A DNA stretch of 64,000 bases from an uncultured Eubacterium sp. (GCA_910589045.1 CAJUSH010000007.1:24438-88437), one strand, 5' to 3'; counted from the stretch's first letter, positions 8,864 to 18,518 are shown. Program-made: numbers and translations. Notes: generated by a model from the sequence alone, not told the origin.

Positions 8864-10612
8864 CTACTCCTCCATCTCATCTACAAGTGCTATCAGCTGT
8901 CCGGCACGCACGTCCCACGTATGCTCCGAAACCGCCCTTTGATAGGCGCGCGCTGCAATCGCCGCACGCTTTTTTTCATCCGACAAAATCCGCCCGATCA
9001 GATCCGGAAGCACCTCCAGCTCATCCAGACGGAACATCACGATATCCTCGAGCTGCGAAAAATGCTCCTTCAAATACCGCGTCTCGTCCGTCAGGCAGAC
9101 CGACCCCGACATCATAATCTCTATGATGCGCTCGGTCATGCCCGCCTTATGCCAGGACATGACATTCAGGGAAATTTTTGACTTGCGCATCTCCGCCGCC
9201 ATATCCTCCGGCTTCACCCGTTCGTGGATGACCAGGCGCTCGCCCTCCTTCACCGGATAATCCTTCCAGGATTCCCCGTATACATGAAGCTCATAGCCGG
9301 CCGACAGTATTTTTTCTATCACACGTCTGCGATACATGTAGGGTGCAATCCGCGTCGCCTCCCAGATCTGGTTTGCAATCACGACAAAGGGGCAGCCCGC
9401 AAAAACCTCCGGATACATCTGTTCAAGCACCTTTTTCAGCTCATTGTAGCTCATATCTCCATGCTCCAGCAACAGCTCGATACACGTCTCTGAGAGTTCC
9501 CGCATGATACCGTCCTGTTTGCCTACCACCTCCCACATGCCCTGCTCGTCAAAGCAGGTTCCCATGAAGGAAATCTCATAGGGCTTTTCCCCGTCGCACC
9601 ACGGCGACACGGCGCCTCCCGGGGGAAACTGGATGCCCTTAGCGTTTGAAAAACACGCATTCAGATAATCCGCATGATCCATGTCCTGACAGAGAAACGT
9701 CATCGGCCTGTTCGCGCCCTCGAACAGCCCATGAAAAAACATCGGGTGGTCAAACCAGAAGTTAAACCGTCTCCCCTCCACAAAGTCAAATACCTCCTGA
9801 AACAGAACGGTCGCCTGAAATCCGATCACGCCGCGAAATCGCTCGGTCTGCAGCAGATGAATCTGGCTCCCGTCCTCAATGCTGTCTCCGCCGCCCGTCT
9901 CAACCACCCGCTGTCCCTGCCTTTTCAGAGCCTCTGTCAGCTGATCCGCAAAGCCCTGCAGCACGCCGTAGCAGATATTGCTCCCGCGAATCACAAAAAA
10001 TGGTGCCGTAGCCAGATAGATTTTCTGATACGATTCATCCTCCGCAAGCATCCGGCTCAAGCACTGACTGAAAAGCTCCCGGCAGCCGTAGCTTTGTGCA
10101 AACGTCACAAACGCTTCAAGCGCGGTCTCCATAAAGCCCTTCATCTTCAAGGGCTGCAGGTATCTCGTCAGCAGATACGCATTTGTCTGAAATATTTGTT
10201 CCGTCAGCTTTCGACTCCAGTTTACGTCCGAACATTCCAAAAAGACAGGTTCGCAGACCTCTGCCGCACGGCACAGAAACTCCCGGTTCGTCTCGTCCGA
10301 CAGCCGGAAATTAAAGCAGCTGCTCAATGCAAAAAGCGTTCTGCGCACGACCATGGCATAGACCTCCAGCTCCAGATCCATCAAAATATCGTACCAGTCC
10401 GCCGTTTTCGGCGCATGTGCACACAAAACAAGCAGATCCGTCTGCTCCATATAAGGAAAATCCTCCAGCATCTGGACAATTTCTTCCCCTGCTGCCACAT
10501 CCCGGTTCACGAAAATCAGCACCGGCTCTTTGGACCCCGCGATCCAATGATTTTTCAGGGCGGCATCCTCAAAATCCGCTCCCGCAATTTCTATAATTCC
10601 ATACTGCTCCAT
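8864..10612 (-). CDS. Large CgeB-like glycosyltransferase
   Basis: About 582 residues. The C-terminal third has YELHVYGESWKDYPV, KISLNVMSWHKAGMTERIIE and MMSGSVCLTDETRYLKEHF, the same CgeB-like GT-B signature as in the gene at 1507-2715. The central part (residues about 190-380) is a GT-B N-terminal lobe with GSQIHLLQTERFRG and FNFWFDHPMFF. The first 180 residues are an extra helical domain not found in the shorter paralogues. The start at 10612 has GGGGGAA about 8 nt upstream; an alternative at 10633 overlaps the upstream stop. Probable role: sugar transfer in the same glycan pathway as its neighbours. Confidence 0.78.
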   Translation of the reverse strand: MEQYGIIEIAGADFEDAALKNHWIAGSKEPVLIFVNRDVAAGEEIVQMLEDFPYMEQTDLLVLCAHAPKTADWYDILMDLELEVYAMVVRRTLFALSSCFNFRLSDETNREFLCRAAEVCEPVFLECSDVNWSRKLTEQIFQTNAYLLTRYLQPLKMKGFMETALEAFVTFAQSYGCRELFSQCLSRMLAEDESYQKIYLATAPFFVIRGSNICYGVLQGFADQLTEALKRQGQRVVETGGGDSIEDGSQIHLLQTERFRGVIGFQATVLFQEVFDFVEGRRFNFWFDHPMFFHGLFEGANRPMTFLCQDMDHADYLNACFSNAKGIQFPPGGAVSPWCDGEKPYEISFMGTCFDEQGMWEVVGKQDGIMRELSETCIELLLEHGDMSYNELKKVLEQMYPEVFAGCPFVVIANQIWEATRIAPYMYRRRVIEKILSAGYELHVYGESWKDYPVKEGERLVIHERVKPEDMAAEMRKSKISLNVMSWHKAGMTERIIEIMMSGSVCLTDETRYLKEHFSQLEDIVMFRLDELEVLPDLIGRILSDEKKRAAIAARAYQRAVSEHTWDVRAGQLIALVDEMEE

Positions 10613-10633
10613 CCATCTGTTCCCCCGGACCAT

Positions 10634-12709
10634 TTATTCTGTCTGATCATATCCCATCACCCGCCAAAGCACGTCCGCTGACGGAATATCACTCTGATAA
10701 AAGGAAAACGCCAGCTGCATCTCCGCCTCGTCTGTTGTCCTCAAGTATCGGTTTTCCCCAATCGCCGGGAAGTGCTTTTGCACATTCTCCTTTAAGTAGC
10801 AATAAGCGTCATACGAAAAAAACGCCGCATTTTCCCACATGCGCTGCATCGGCTCCGCAAACGCCTTGGAAAAATAGGTGTAGGCCAGCTCACTTTCACA
10901 GTCCTCAAAGCGCGCGTCACCCATCAGCTCATCGATCGCCATATTCTGGACAACAGCCGTATCTAAAAAATAATCCTTTGCCTTTTCACTCGCCATCGTA
11001 CCGTTGGGATTAAAGCGATAAAGATAAAGCGTATCCGGTATATGCGCATACCGCTTCATGTACTTTAAGCAGCGGTCGGAAAACAGAATGTCCTCCATAA
11101 AAAGCCCCTCCGCAAACAAAATCCCATTTTCCCGCAAAAAATCGGTCCGGTACAGCCGCCCCCACGGGCTTGTTTTCCATGCGAGGCACATGAGGTACTT
11201 CTGCATGTCCGCGACACTGTTCTCAAAATCAAACAGCGCAGGCTCCGCCCAGACCGGCACATCATCCGTGTGATCCGGGAACGCCAGCCGGTATCCGCAG
11301 CCTGCTGCCTCACAGTCATTTTTAAGCATCGTTTCATATAGTCTGTCAAAATAGCCCGGCAGCACCTCATCATCCGCATCCACATAGGTGACATAATTCC
11401 CGGCTGCATAGGATAACGCGAAATTCCGCGCCCTGCCCTGCTTCCCGTTCTCTTCCAGCAGGATCACCGTAAGGCTCTCCGGATAACGGGCCTCCCACGC
11501 CGTGAGCACCTCCACTGTGTTGTCCGTGGATCTGTCGTCTACGCAGATCACCTCAATTTGCGCCTCTGTTTTCTGACCAAAAATACTGTTCAGACAATTC
11601 GAGATACAATCAGATGCATTGTAGCACGGAATGATGACGGAAATCATATCCAACGCGGATTTCAGCAGGCCCGCAAAGCTTTGCAGCGCGATTCCTGCCT
11701 CATATGCCTGTACGGACTGCTTACATACGGCGGGCTTAATGCGCGGCAGCTTGCCTGCGGCATAAAAATCCAAAATCTGCGCCAGCTCCCCGCCTGCTCC
11801 CTGCGCAAACAAAAAACCGTTCTCCCCGGGCCGCACCAGCTCAATGATCCCGTCAACCGGCGTTGAAAAAATCGGCAGTCCGCACGCCAGCGCTTCGATC
11901 GCGACCAGCGGGAACGCCTCATACTCCGACGCGAGCACAAGCGCATCCACTCCCTGCACATGCTCCCAGGGATGATCCTGCCAGCCCAGAAACGTAACCC
12001 GCCCCGCGATGCCGAGCCGCTCTGCCTGCGCTGTGAGCGCGCCGTATTCCTCACCGTTCCCGATCACCCGCAAACACCATCCGTCACTCGCCGCGATTGC
12101 ATCCAGAATAACCGAAACCTTTTTTTCCGGTGAGAGCCTTCCCACAAAAAGCAGACACCGATTATTTTCCGGCGTCACCTCCCTGCACCCTGAAAAATCC
12201 ACCGGATTGCACACGAGCTTTGCCGGAACCTGCGGCAGCACCTGCTCAAGCGTTGTCAGCGTGCGCCGGTTCAGCACAAAAACCTGATCTGCAAAGCTTA
12301 AACACTCTGCGCCTCCCACCTCGTATTTTTTATACACCTCCAGCGGCCCATGGAGCCACGCAACCACCTTCGCATATGCATCCTGGCATTGCTCCAGCGC
12401 TTTTCTCGCCGCCAGCGCCATATACGGCCAGGGTGTGGCAAGAACAAGCCCCGGCGCATACGTCTGCTCCATAAACTGTGCGTACATCGGTATGAAATCA
12501 AGAATGTCATTCACCTTCTCACGCCGCAGCGGATAAAATGCAACTTCCGCATCCAGCCACGCCGGCCCGTCGTACACCATCTGCACGACACGAACCAGAA
12601 AGCCCTGCTCCATCAAATACCGAGCCGTTCGGTTTATAACATTTTCCACCCCTCCCCTGCCGGAGAGCGGCACGACAATATCAACTGTAATCCTCTTTTC
12701 ATTCGCCAT
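10634..12709 (-). CDS. Bifunctional GT4-GT2 fusion glycosyltransferase
   Basis: A 691-residue protein with two complete catalytic domains. Residues 1 to about 350 are a GT4 GT-B enzyme (VPLSGRGGVENVI, LLFVGRLSPEKKVSVILDAI, LVLASEYEAFPLVAIEALAC). Residues about 353-690 are a GT2 GT-A enzyme that begins internally with MISVIIPCYNASDCISNCL and has VCVDDRSTDNT and YVDADDEVLPGYF. A fused pair suggests two consecutive sugar additions by one polypeptide. The gene overlaps the DUF4422 gene upstream by 11 nt, and its end lies 21 nt from the next start. The fusion is real rather than a missed boundary, because the frame runs through without a stop, though an internal start at the GT2 domain cannot be excluded. 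Confidence 0.85.
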   Translation of the reverse strand: MANEKRITVDIVVPLSGRGGVENVINRTARYLMEQGFLVRVVQMVYDGPAWLDAEVAFYPLRREKVNDILDFIPMYAQFMEQTYAPGLVLATPWPYMALAARKALEQCQDAYAKVVAWLHGPLEVYKKYEVGGAECLSFADQVFVLNRRTLTTLEQVLPQVPAKLVCNPVDFSGCREVTPENNRCLLFVGRLSPEKKVSVILDAIAASDGWCLRVIGNGEEYGALTAQAERLGIAGRVTFLGWQDHPWEHVQGVDALVLASEYEAFPLVAIEALACGLPIFSTPVDGIIELVRPGENGFLFAQGAGGELAQILDFYAAGKLPRIKPAVCKQSVQAYEAGIALQSFAGLLKSALDMISVIIPCYNASDCISNCLNSIFGQKTEAQIEVICVDDRSTDNTVEVLTAWEARYPESLTVILLEENGKQGRARNFALSYAAGNYVTYVDADDEVLPGYFDRLYETMLKNDCEAAGCGYRLAFPDHTDDVPVWAEPALFDFENSVADMQKYLMCLAWKTSPWGRLYRTDFLRENGILFAEGLFMEDILFSDRCLKYMKRYAHIPDTLYLYRFNPNGTMASEKAKDYFLDTAVVQNMAIDELMGDARFEDCESELAYTYFSKAFAEPMQRMWENAAFFSYDAYCYLKENVQKHFPAIGENRYLRTTDEAEMQLAFSFYQSDIPSADVLWRVMGYDQTE

Positions 12710-13748
12710 TTCTAGCTAATACCTCCAGCATGAGCTCCGAAACCTTTGTTTCCCTGAAATACTCCCGCTCCTTTTGCCCGATGTCCGCACCTTTCTTTTG
12801 TATCGCGCGCACCTTTTTCGTATGGGCGGTCAAATCCCGCAGATTCAGGGAATAGGCCAGCATGCCCTCAATCCCCCGCTCCTGCTCGCATTCACAAATG
12901 TATAAGATCAGCTCGATGAGCGGAATCTCTCCCAGCAGATCCGAATGCTCCAGCCGGACATCGGGCCGTATCTTCAAAATTTCATAAAAAAGCGCCCTCG
13001 CCTCCTTGATCCGCTTTTGCTTTAACAGCTGCCCTACCGCAAGCTTCAGCTCCTGGGTTTCCGCTTTTTCCTCCGTAATGCGAAACGGGCTTTCAAACAC
13101 CTTCAAGCCCCGCGCCGTAACCCAGACAAGCAGAAGCTGCTCCGAAAGAAAGCCGAAAATCCGCCTGTGGTACGCATCATAGGAGCTCACGTCAATCCGC
13201 GCGCCAAGCTCCGCGAAAATCGTAAACAGCCATTCGCAGTAGGCGTTAAACTGCTTTCTTGAGGTCACCATAAGATTTCCGAAATAATGCTTTTTCCCGC
13301 TCATCACCTGATCAAATGCAGCATGATCCTCCGGGAAAAGCGCGCGGATCACCTCACCCTCCAGCTCCAGATCACGAGCATTGTGCGCCTCCCCATAATA
13401 ATCACGGTAAGGCACCTCAAGCTTCATCGCCTTTGACGTAATCATATCGTATTCCGACAAAATCCGGTCATAATCCGCTTCACGTAAAAGCTCCCGGTTT
13501 TCATCCACAAAAAATCTGCGATAATGACAAACCCCGAGGTTGCCTTCATAATTCAGGTTCTGCCACAGCCAGTACAGACCGGTCAGCTCCCCGTAATAGC
13601 AGTTCAAATCCGAAATATGCTCCCCCGTATCATCCCCCAGATACCCCAGGTCCGCCTTTCCCGCACGTCCCACATGGAGCGGAATATAAGCTGGGTCCTG
13701 TGGAGGATCAAACGCTGTGTGCGTCATCACATAAATTCTTGTGCTCAT
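12699..13748 (-). CDS. DUF4422 putative glycosyltransferase
   Basis: A 349-residue protein with IYVMTHTAFDPP at the start, then DLNCYYGELTGLYWLWQN and GVCHYRRFF, the hallmarks of DUF4422, a family of putative capsular or LPS galactosyltransferases. The DUF4422 part covers residues 1 to about 230. The remaining helical section (EARALFYEILKIRPDVRLEH) may be a TPR-like add-on. AGGAG precedes the ATG. It is operonic with the gene upstream (gap of 1 nt) and overlaps the GT4-GT2 fusion downstream. The substrate is not known. Confidence 0.8.
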   Translation of the reverse strand: MSTRIYVMTHTAFDPPQDPAYIPLHVGRAGKADLGYLGDDTGEHISDLNCYYGELTGLYWLWQNLNYEGNLGVCHYRRFFVDENRELLREADYDRILSEYDMITSKAMKLEVPYRDYYGEAHNARDLELEGEVIRALFPEDHAAFDQVMSGKKHYFGNLMVTSRKQFNAYCEWLFTIFAELGARIDVSSYDAYHRRIFGFLSEQLLLVWVTARGLKVFESPFRITEEKAETQELKLAVGQLLKQKRIKEARALFYEILKIRPDVRLEHSDLLGEIPLIELILYICECEQERGIEGMLAYSLNLRDLTAHTKKVRAIQKKGADIGQKEREYFRETKVSELMLEVLARNGE

Positions 13749-13749
13749 G

Positions 13750-14904
13750 CTATACTCCTGTCATCTCTTTTAATATTTTCTGCAGCGCCTTCTCAAACGT
13801 GAAATCCTGCTTAATCCGCTCCTGTCCGCACCGGGCGATCTGTCTTCTTCTCGCCTCATCCCTCAAATAGAAATCCGTCAGATAGACAAGCTCCTGCGTA
13901 TCCCCATAAGTTACCAGCTCCTCGCCCAGCCGGAAATACTCGGCAAGCTCCTCCTGATAATTGCTGATCAAAAAGCCGCCGCACGCCAGCACATCCAGCA
14001 CGCGAAGGGGAATTCCCGTTTGGATTGTCCGAAGAGAGATATTTAAGTTCACGTCGCTCAGCCGGAAAATCTTTGGCATCTGCTCATAATAGTCTGCGTA
14101 TCCCATATACACTGCCTTCGCCAGCCGTTCATCCTTCTCTCCGGAATAATACTTTACCTGAAAATGGTTTGAGAGCACCGCAAGCGCCACATAGCGTTCC
14201 CGCCCTGTCACCTCGCAGGCGAGCATAAACTCCAGCTCCTCCTTCGTAATCGAAGCCGTACCCCCGGAAGCTTGATCGTAGCGCGCATTCATGCCGTCCA
14301 GCAGCTCGTCTGTCAACAGCTCCGGTATAAAATACGCCCCGTATACGTTGCTCTGCGCCTTTAAAATTCCTTCCAGAAAGCCCCTCTGATAATTGTCAAG
14401 CGGACCGCAGTAATAAGCATAGTCCGTCTGATAGAGCTGCCCGAGGAAGGAAATCTGCGCCGTGTATTTTTTTCGGTCTGCGGCCGAAATCGCACTCTTC
14501 AAAAATAGCTTCGGGCTTGCTGCCAGCGGCAGGTGATACGCATGTATGCCCTGTTTTTCATAAAGCTGTGCCTGGCTGCGGTCAAAGCAGAATACATGTG
14601 TGGTATCATAACCCAGGGATTCCCGCTGGCGGATGTGGATCGGTGAATCGTAAATCCAGGCGGCATACGGCACCCCCCTGTCATGGCATACCTGTGCAAT
14701 AAGCGGGGAAAAATTAACAGACAGCACCATCCGGTAATCTCCGCCCCCTAATCTGTCGGAAAACTGCTCCGAAAACTGCGCATCCGTTTCCCAGTCCGTA
14801 AACTGGTAAAAACAGGTGTCATATGTTATGCGCAGCTTTTTTAATGCGGCCTCGATCCCCGGATTTAAAAACGAATGCCATTGGAAAAAAAGTATTTTTG
14901 TCAT
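13750..14904 (-). CDS. CgeB-like glycosyltransferase (DUF3880-type paralogue 1)
   Basis: About 384 residues from ATG 14904 (MTKILFFQWHSF); upstream in-frame ATGs at 14931 and 14970 have poorer context. The N-terminal lobe has MVLSVNFSPLIAQVCHDRGV, PYAAWIYDSPIH and VFCFDRSQAQLYEKQG. The C-terminal lobe has DVNLNISLRTIQTGIPLRVL and DVLACGGFLISNYQEEL. It is clearly homologous to the two plus-strand genes at 15061 and 16300, all sharing the SxNFxP, WIxDSP, FLFD and CGGFLxxNYQ blocks. It is the first gene of the minus-strand glycosyltransferase operon, transcribed divergently from its two paralogues. Confidence 0.82.
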   Translation of the reverse strand: MTKILFFQWHSFLNPGIEAALKKLRITYDTCFYQFTDWETDAQFSEQFSDRLGGGDYRMVLSVNFSPLIAQVCHDRGVPYAAWIYDSPIHIRQRESLGYDTTHVFCFDRSQAQLYEKQGIHAYHLPLAASPKLFLKSAISAADRKKYTAQISFLGQLYQTDYAYYCGPLDNYQRGFLEGILKAQSNVYGAYFIPELLTDELLDGMNARYDQASGGTASITKEELEFMLACEVTGRERYVALAVLSNHFQVKYYSGEKDERLAKAVYMGYADYYEQMPKIFRLSDVNLNISLRTIQTGIPLRVLDVLACGGFLISNYQEELAEYFRLGEELVTYGDTQELVYLTDFYLRDEARRRQIARCGQERIKQDFTFEKALQKILKEMTGV

Positions 14905-15060
14905 CTGCTCGGATTCTTTCTTGATTTTCATGTAGTGTAATGATACGATTTTATAATAACAGTATAACAATTTCCGGCGAAAAACACTACAACTATTCGC
15001 TACTTTACGAAAATACTGATAACGGTTCGTACCGTTCCCGTATAATCAGGAGTTATCATC

Positions 15061-16251
15061 ATGAAATTATTATTTTACCGTTACGGCAGCATCTGCGAGC
15101 CGGATATTATCGAAGGGTTTGCGGAGCTTGGCCTGGAAATTCTCGAAATCACAAACGAAGTGCGGCAAAAAAATCTGCTTCCCTCCGACTGCATCAATCT
15201 CGTCAGCAATTACCTGCTGGAGCACCCGGTGGATTTTGTGTTCAGCATCAACTTTTTCCCGGCAGTATCGGAAGTCTGCCATATTTTTAAGCTGCCCTAT
15301 CTTTGCTGGATTGTGGATTCTCCTGTGATGGAGCTTTATACGGCGCCGGTCACGCATCCCACAAACCGGATTTTTTTGTTTGACCGGGCTATTTATGACG
15401 AAATTGCACCCCTGAATCCGCAAAACGTGTTTTATCTGCCCTTGGCCACAAATGTCCGCCGGAAGGACACCCTGCGCTCGCAGACGCCTCCCGCGCTGCA
15501 TGACCGGTTTCGCGCGGACGTTTCCTTTATCGGCTCCCTGTACACGGAAAAGTGTGCCTATGACCGTCTGAGTAACCCGCCGGCGTATGTAAAGGGCTAC
15601 CTGGAGGGGCTGATGGAGGCTCAGCTGAAAATCTACGGTTATTTTTTTATTGAGGAGCTGCTTTCCGACCAGATTGTTTCCGAATTTATCGCGCATTTTC
15701 CCGGCTTTTACCGGCTTCCGGGGGAAAATTACCTGACGGACCGCACCACGCTGGCACAGCTTTATATCGGAACTAAAATAACGGTTATGGAGCGCGACCG
15801 CATCATGAAGCTGCTCTCCGAAAAATATCCGGTTTCCATCTATACCGGAAGCGACACATCCGCCTATCCGAAGCTGAAAAACTGCGGATTTGCAAAAACC
15901 CTGACCGAGATGCCCCTCGTCTTTCACGCATCGAAGATCAACCTGAACCTGACGGCAAAATCCATCCGCTCCGGACTCTCCCTGCGCATCTGGGATATTC
16001 TCGGCTCCGGAGGCTTCTGCATCACAAATTACCAGCCGGAGCTGCCCGAACTGCTCCCGTCCGGTCAATATCTGGAGAGCTATGCCAGCTTCGAGGAGCT
16101 GGATGAAAAAGTAAATTATTACCTGTCACACGAAAAGGAGCGCTGTGAAATCGCAAAAAACGGATATGAATATGTCCGGACACACCACACCTATCCCATC
16201 CGTCTCTCGCAGATGCTCTCCCTTGCCTTTGCCTCGCTTTTGCAGGGCTAA
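15061..16251 (+). CDS. CgeB-like glycosyltransferase (DUF3880-type paralogue 2)
   Basis: 396 residues, starting after an AGGAG site at 15048-15052. Matching blocks are VFSINFFPAVSEVCHIFKLP, YLCWIVDSPVMELY, NRIFLFDRAIYDE, SKINLNLTAKSIRSGLSLRI and DILGSGGFCITNYQPELPEL. The blocks place it in the same GT-B subfamily as 13750-14904 and 16300-17469. The three copies probably arose by local duplication and inversion and may build a repeated part of the glycan. It is divergent from the big operon with a 156-nt intergenic region and is followed by its paralogue after 48 nt. Cytoplasmic; no signal peptide or membrane span. Confidence 0.82.
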   Translation: MKLLFYRYGSICEPDIIEGFAELGLEILEITNEVRQKNLLPSDCINLVSNYLLEHPVDFVFSINFFPAVSEVCHIFKLPYLCWIVDSPVMELYTAPVTHPTNRIFLFDRAIYDEIAPLNPQNVFYLPLATNVRRKDTLRSQTPPALHDRFRADVSFIGSLYTEKCAYDRLSNPPAYVKGYLEGLMEAQLKIYGYFFIEELLSDQIVSEFIAHFPGFYRLPGENYLTDRTTLAQLYIGTKITVMERDRIMKLLSEKYPVSIYTGSDTSAYPKLKNCGFAKTLTEMPLVFHASKINLNLTAKSIRSGLSLRIWDILGSGGFCITNYQPELPELLPSGQYLESYASFEELDEKVNYYLSHEKERCEIAKNGYEYVRTHHTYPIRLSQMLSLAFASLLQG

Positions 16252-16299
16252 GAATCAGGCAGCGCGCGAAAATAAAGCCGCACAGAAAGGATTATTTTT

Positions 16300-17469
16300 A
16301 TGAATGTTTTATATCTCGACTGGCCCTGCTTTAAAGGCTCCGATTTATGCTACTCCCTGGAACACGATTTTGGTTTTCAGATTGTCCGGTTTTCGCATCC
16401 GGATTATACCGAACGTGTCAGCGACGATTTTTTAACCGCATTTGACAATTGCTGCGAAGCGTCACACATTGATTTTTGTATTTCCTATAATTTCTATCCC
16501 CTTCTCGCCGAGGCAGCGCACCGGCACGAACTAAAATACATTTCCCTTGTGTATGACTGCCCCTTTGTCAAGCTTTACTCCTACCGGATCACCTATCCGA
16601 CAAACTATGTATTTCTCTTTGACTATACACTGTATCAAAAGCTGAAAAACGGCGGCATACCGACGGTTTACTACTCCATTCTCCCGGTAAATGCACAGAT
16701 GATACAGGTTTTGCTGGACGAGCCCTACGAGAAGGAACGTCTCTCCTGCGACATTTCCTTTGTGGGAAGTCTCTACAACGAGGAGCACAACATGTTCGAC
16801 CGCATGTACGAAAAGCTGGACGATTATACGAAGGGCTATCTCGACAGCATCATGCAGGCGCAGCTGCAGATTCAGGGCTACAATTTTATCGAGGAGACAC
16901 TCTCCCCTAACATTATTGAGGCACTTCACAAGGCGGAGCCCTATCAGAATAATGTTGACGGGGTGGAGACACTCGCAAATATCTATGCGGATTATTATAT
17001 CGACCGCAAGCTGACCTCCATGGAACGGATCCGACTTCTCTCCGCCGTCTCCGCCCGCTTTTTGCTCAAGCTTTTTACAAAGGACCCGCTTGCCGCCATT
17101 GAAGGTGCCAAAAATCTGGGACCGGTAGACTATTATATGGAAATGCCCTATGTCTTTCATGACAGCAAAATCAACCTGAACATTTCCCTGCGCAGCATTC
17201 AGTCGGGCATTCCCCTGCGTTGTATGGACATTATGAGCTGCGGCGGCTTTCTGCTCACAAATTTTCAGAACGATTTTCTCATGCACTTTACGCCGGATGA
17301 GGATTTTGTATATTACGAGGACGAGCAGGATCTGCTGCACAAAATTGACTACTATCTCTCCCATGAAGAGCACCGAAAGACTATCGCCGAAAACGGGTAC
17401 CAAAAAACATGCGCGGAGTACAGCTTTCCCGTGATTCTCTCCGCCATATTTGACACATCAAGAATCTGA
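16300..17469 (+). CDS. CgeB-like glycosyltransferase (DUF3880-type paralogue 3)
   Basis: 389 residues with AGAAAGGATT before the ATG. It has FCISYNFYPLLAEAAHRHEL, YISLVYDCPFVKLYSYRITY, NYVFLFDYTLYQ, SKINLNISLRSIQSGIPLRC and MDIMSCGGFLLTNFQND. It is the third paralogue of the set and the last plus-strand gene before fliC, which runs toward it; the bidirectional terminator at 17551-17586 separates them. Adjacency to fliC is the main argument that this glycosyltransferase island serves flagellin. Catalytic details are unknown for this subfamily; GT-B enzymes of this type do not use a DxD metal motif. Confidence 0.82.
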   Translation: MNVLYLDWPCFKGSDLCYSLEHDFGFQIVRFSHPDYTERVSDDFLTAFDNCCEASHIDFCISYNFYPLLAEAAHRHELKYISLVYDCPFVKLYSYRITYPTNYVFLFDYTLYQKLKNGGIPTVYYSILPVNAQMIQVLLDEPYEKERLSCDISFVGSLYNEEHNMFDRMYEKLDDYTKGYLDSIMQAQLQIQGYNFIEETLSPNIIEALHKAEPYQNNVDGVETLANIYADYYIDRKLTSMERIRLLSAVSARFLLKLFTKDPLAAIEGAKNLGPVDYYMEMPYVFHDSKINLNISLRSIQSGIPLRCMDIMSCGGFLLTNFQNDFLMHFTPDEDFVYYEDEQDLLHKIDYYLSHEEHRKTIAENGYQKTCAEYSFPVILSAIFDTSRI

Positions 17470-17550
17470 GCATACGCTTCCTGACAGAAAATTCTTTGAT
17501 TCTGTTGATTAAAAAAGGATCCTGCTTTTATTCCGCTGCAGGATGCACGT

Positions 17551-17586
17551 AAAAAAAGAGAACCGCTTACGCGGCTCTCTTTTTTG
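17551..17586. terminator. Bidirectional intrinsic terminator between glycosyltransferase and fliC
   Basis: A GC-rich hairpin (AGAGAACCGC, loop TTAC, GCGGCTCTCT) is flanked by an A run on one side and a T run on the other, so it can stop transcription from both converging genes. A second inverted repeat without a T tract (ATCCTGC/GCAGGAT) lies just upstream at about 17521-17543. Confidence 0.85.
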
Positions 17587-17619
17587 GTTGTAGGATAAAT
17601 CCTACATGGTAGACGTTAA

Positions 17620-18513
17620 TTAACCTAACAGAGACAGAACACCCTGGTTTGACTGATTTGCCTGTGCAAGCATAGACTGACCAGCCTGAGAAAGAATCTG
17701 GTTCTTGCTGTAAGTAACCATCTCTTTTGCCATATCTGTATCGCGGATACGAGACTCAGCAGCGGTGGTGTTCTCAGCTGTGGTATCCAAGTTCGCGATG
17801 GTGTGCTCCAGACGGTTCTGGATTGCACCAAGTGCAGATCTCTGAGTAGAAACCTTTACGATCGCATCCTGGATGTAAGACATAGCCTTACCAGCGCTAG
17901 AGAAGCTTGAAACCTTCAACGTAGAAACAGATGCTGCCAATGCAGTAGAACTCTTGATTGCTCCTGCGTATACGTTGTTTGCGGAAGTTGCGCAAGCTGC
18001 TCCGAAGAGCTTGCTGCAGCTCATCTTGGAGATGGAGATCTCGATCTTCTGTCCGCTTAAGGAACCAACCTGAAGGTTCTTCTTGGTGAAGCTTCCGTCT
18101 AACAGGTTCATGGTGTTGAACTGTGTAGTAGACTGGATACGATCGATCTCGGATGCCAACTGGTTGATCTCCTGCTGAATCGCGTTACGATCAATTGTGG
18201 TGTTGGTGTCGTTCGCTGCCTGTGTTGCAAGCTCGTTCATACGCTGTAAGATAGAGTGAGTCTCATTCAAAGCGCCCTCAGCGGTCTGTACTAATGAGAT
18301 ACCGTCCTGTGCGTTTGTTGAAGCTCTCTCCAAACCGCGGATGGTGCTTCTCATTTTCTCAGAAATGGAAAGACCTGCCGCATCATCAGCTGCACGGTTG
18401 ATTCTGTAACCGGAAGATAACTTCTCAGTTGACTTTCCCTGTGCGCTTGTGGTGATGCCTAACTGTCTGTTTGAGTTAGCTGCCTGCATGTTGTGCTGTA
18501 CTACCATTGCCAT
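17620..18513 (-). CDS. fliC: Flagellin
   Basis: A 297-residue flagellin, the filament subunit. The conserved N-terminal D0/D1 region includes LSSGYRINRAADDAAGLSIS and LQRMNELATQAANDTN; the C-terminus ends AGQSMLAQANQSNQGVLSLL. The middle is very short, so there is no D2/D3 outer domain. Unusually for a flagellin, it has two cysteines in this region (MSCSKLFGAAC, residues about 164-173). A sigma28 promoter and a leader with CsrA-type motifs lie upstream. It is the last gene of the flagellar cluster and faces the glycosyltransferase island. The surface-exposed Ser/Thr residues of the central part are the natural sites for O-glycosylation. Confidence 0.97.
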   Translation of the reverse strand: MAMVVQHNMQAANSNRQLGITTSAQGKSTEKLSSGYRINRAADDAAGLSISEKMRSTIRGLERASTNAQDGISLVQTAEGALNETHSILQRMNELATQAANDTNTTIDRNAIQQEINQLASEIDRIQSTTQFNTMNLLDGSFTKKNLQVGSLSGQKIEISISKMSCSKLFGAACATSANNVYAGAIKSSTALAASVSTLKVSSFSSAGKAMSYIQDAIVKVSTQRSALGAIQNRLEHTIANLDTTAENTTAAESRIRDTDMAKEMVTYSKNQILSQAGQSMLAQANQSNQGVLSLLG

Positions 18514-18518
18514 AATAT

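Noticed and set aside
15041..15046. TATAAT upstream of the plus-strand CgeB-like gene
   Set aside because: Transcription would start at about 15053, after the Shine-Dalgarno at 15048-15052, and there is no good -35 box; another promoter in the divergent region is more likely.
17521..17543. ATCCTGC/GCAGGAT inverted repeat as a separate terminator
   Set aside because: No T tract follows in either direction; the terminator at 17551-17586 is sufficient.
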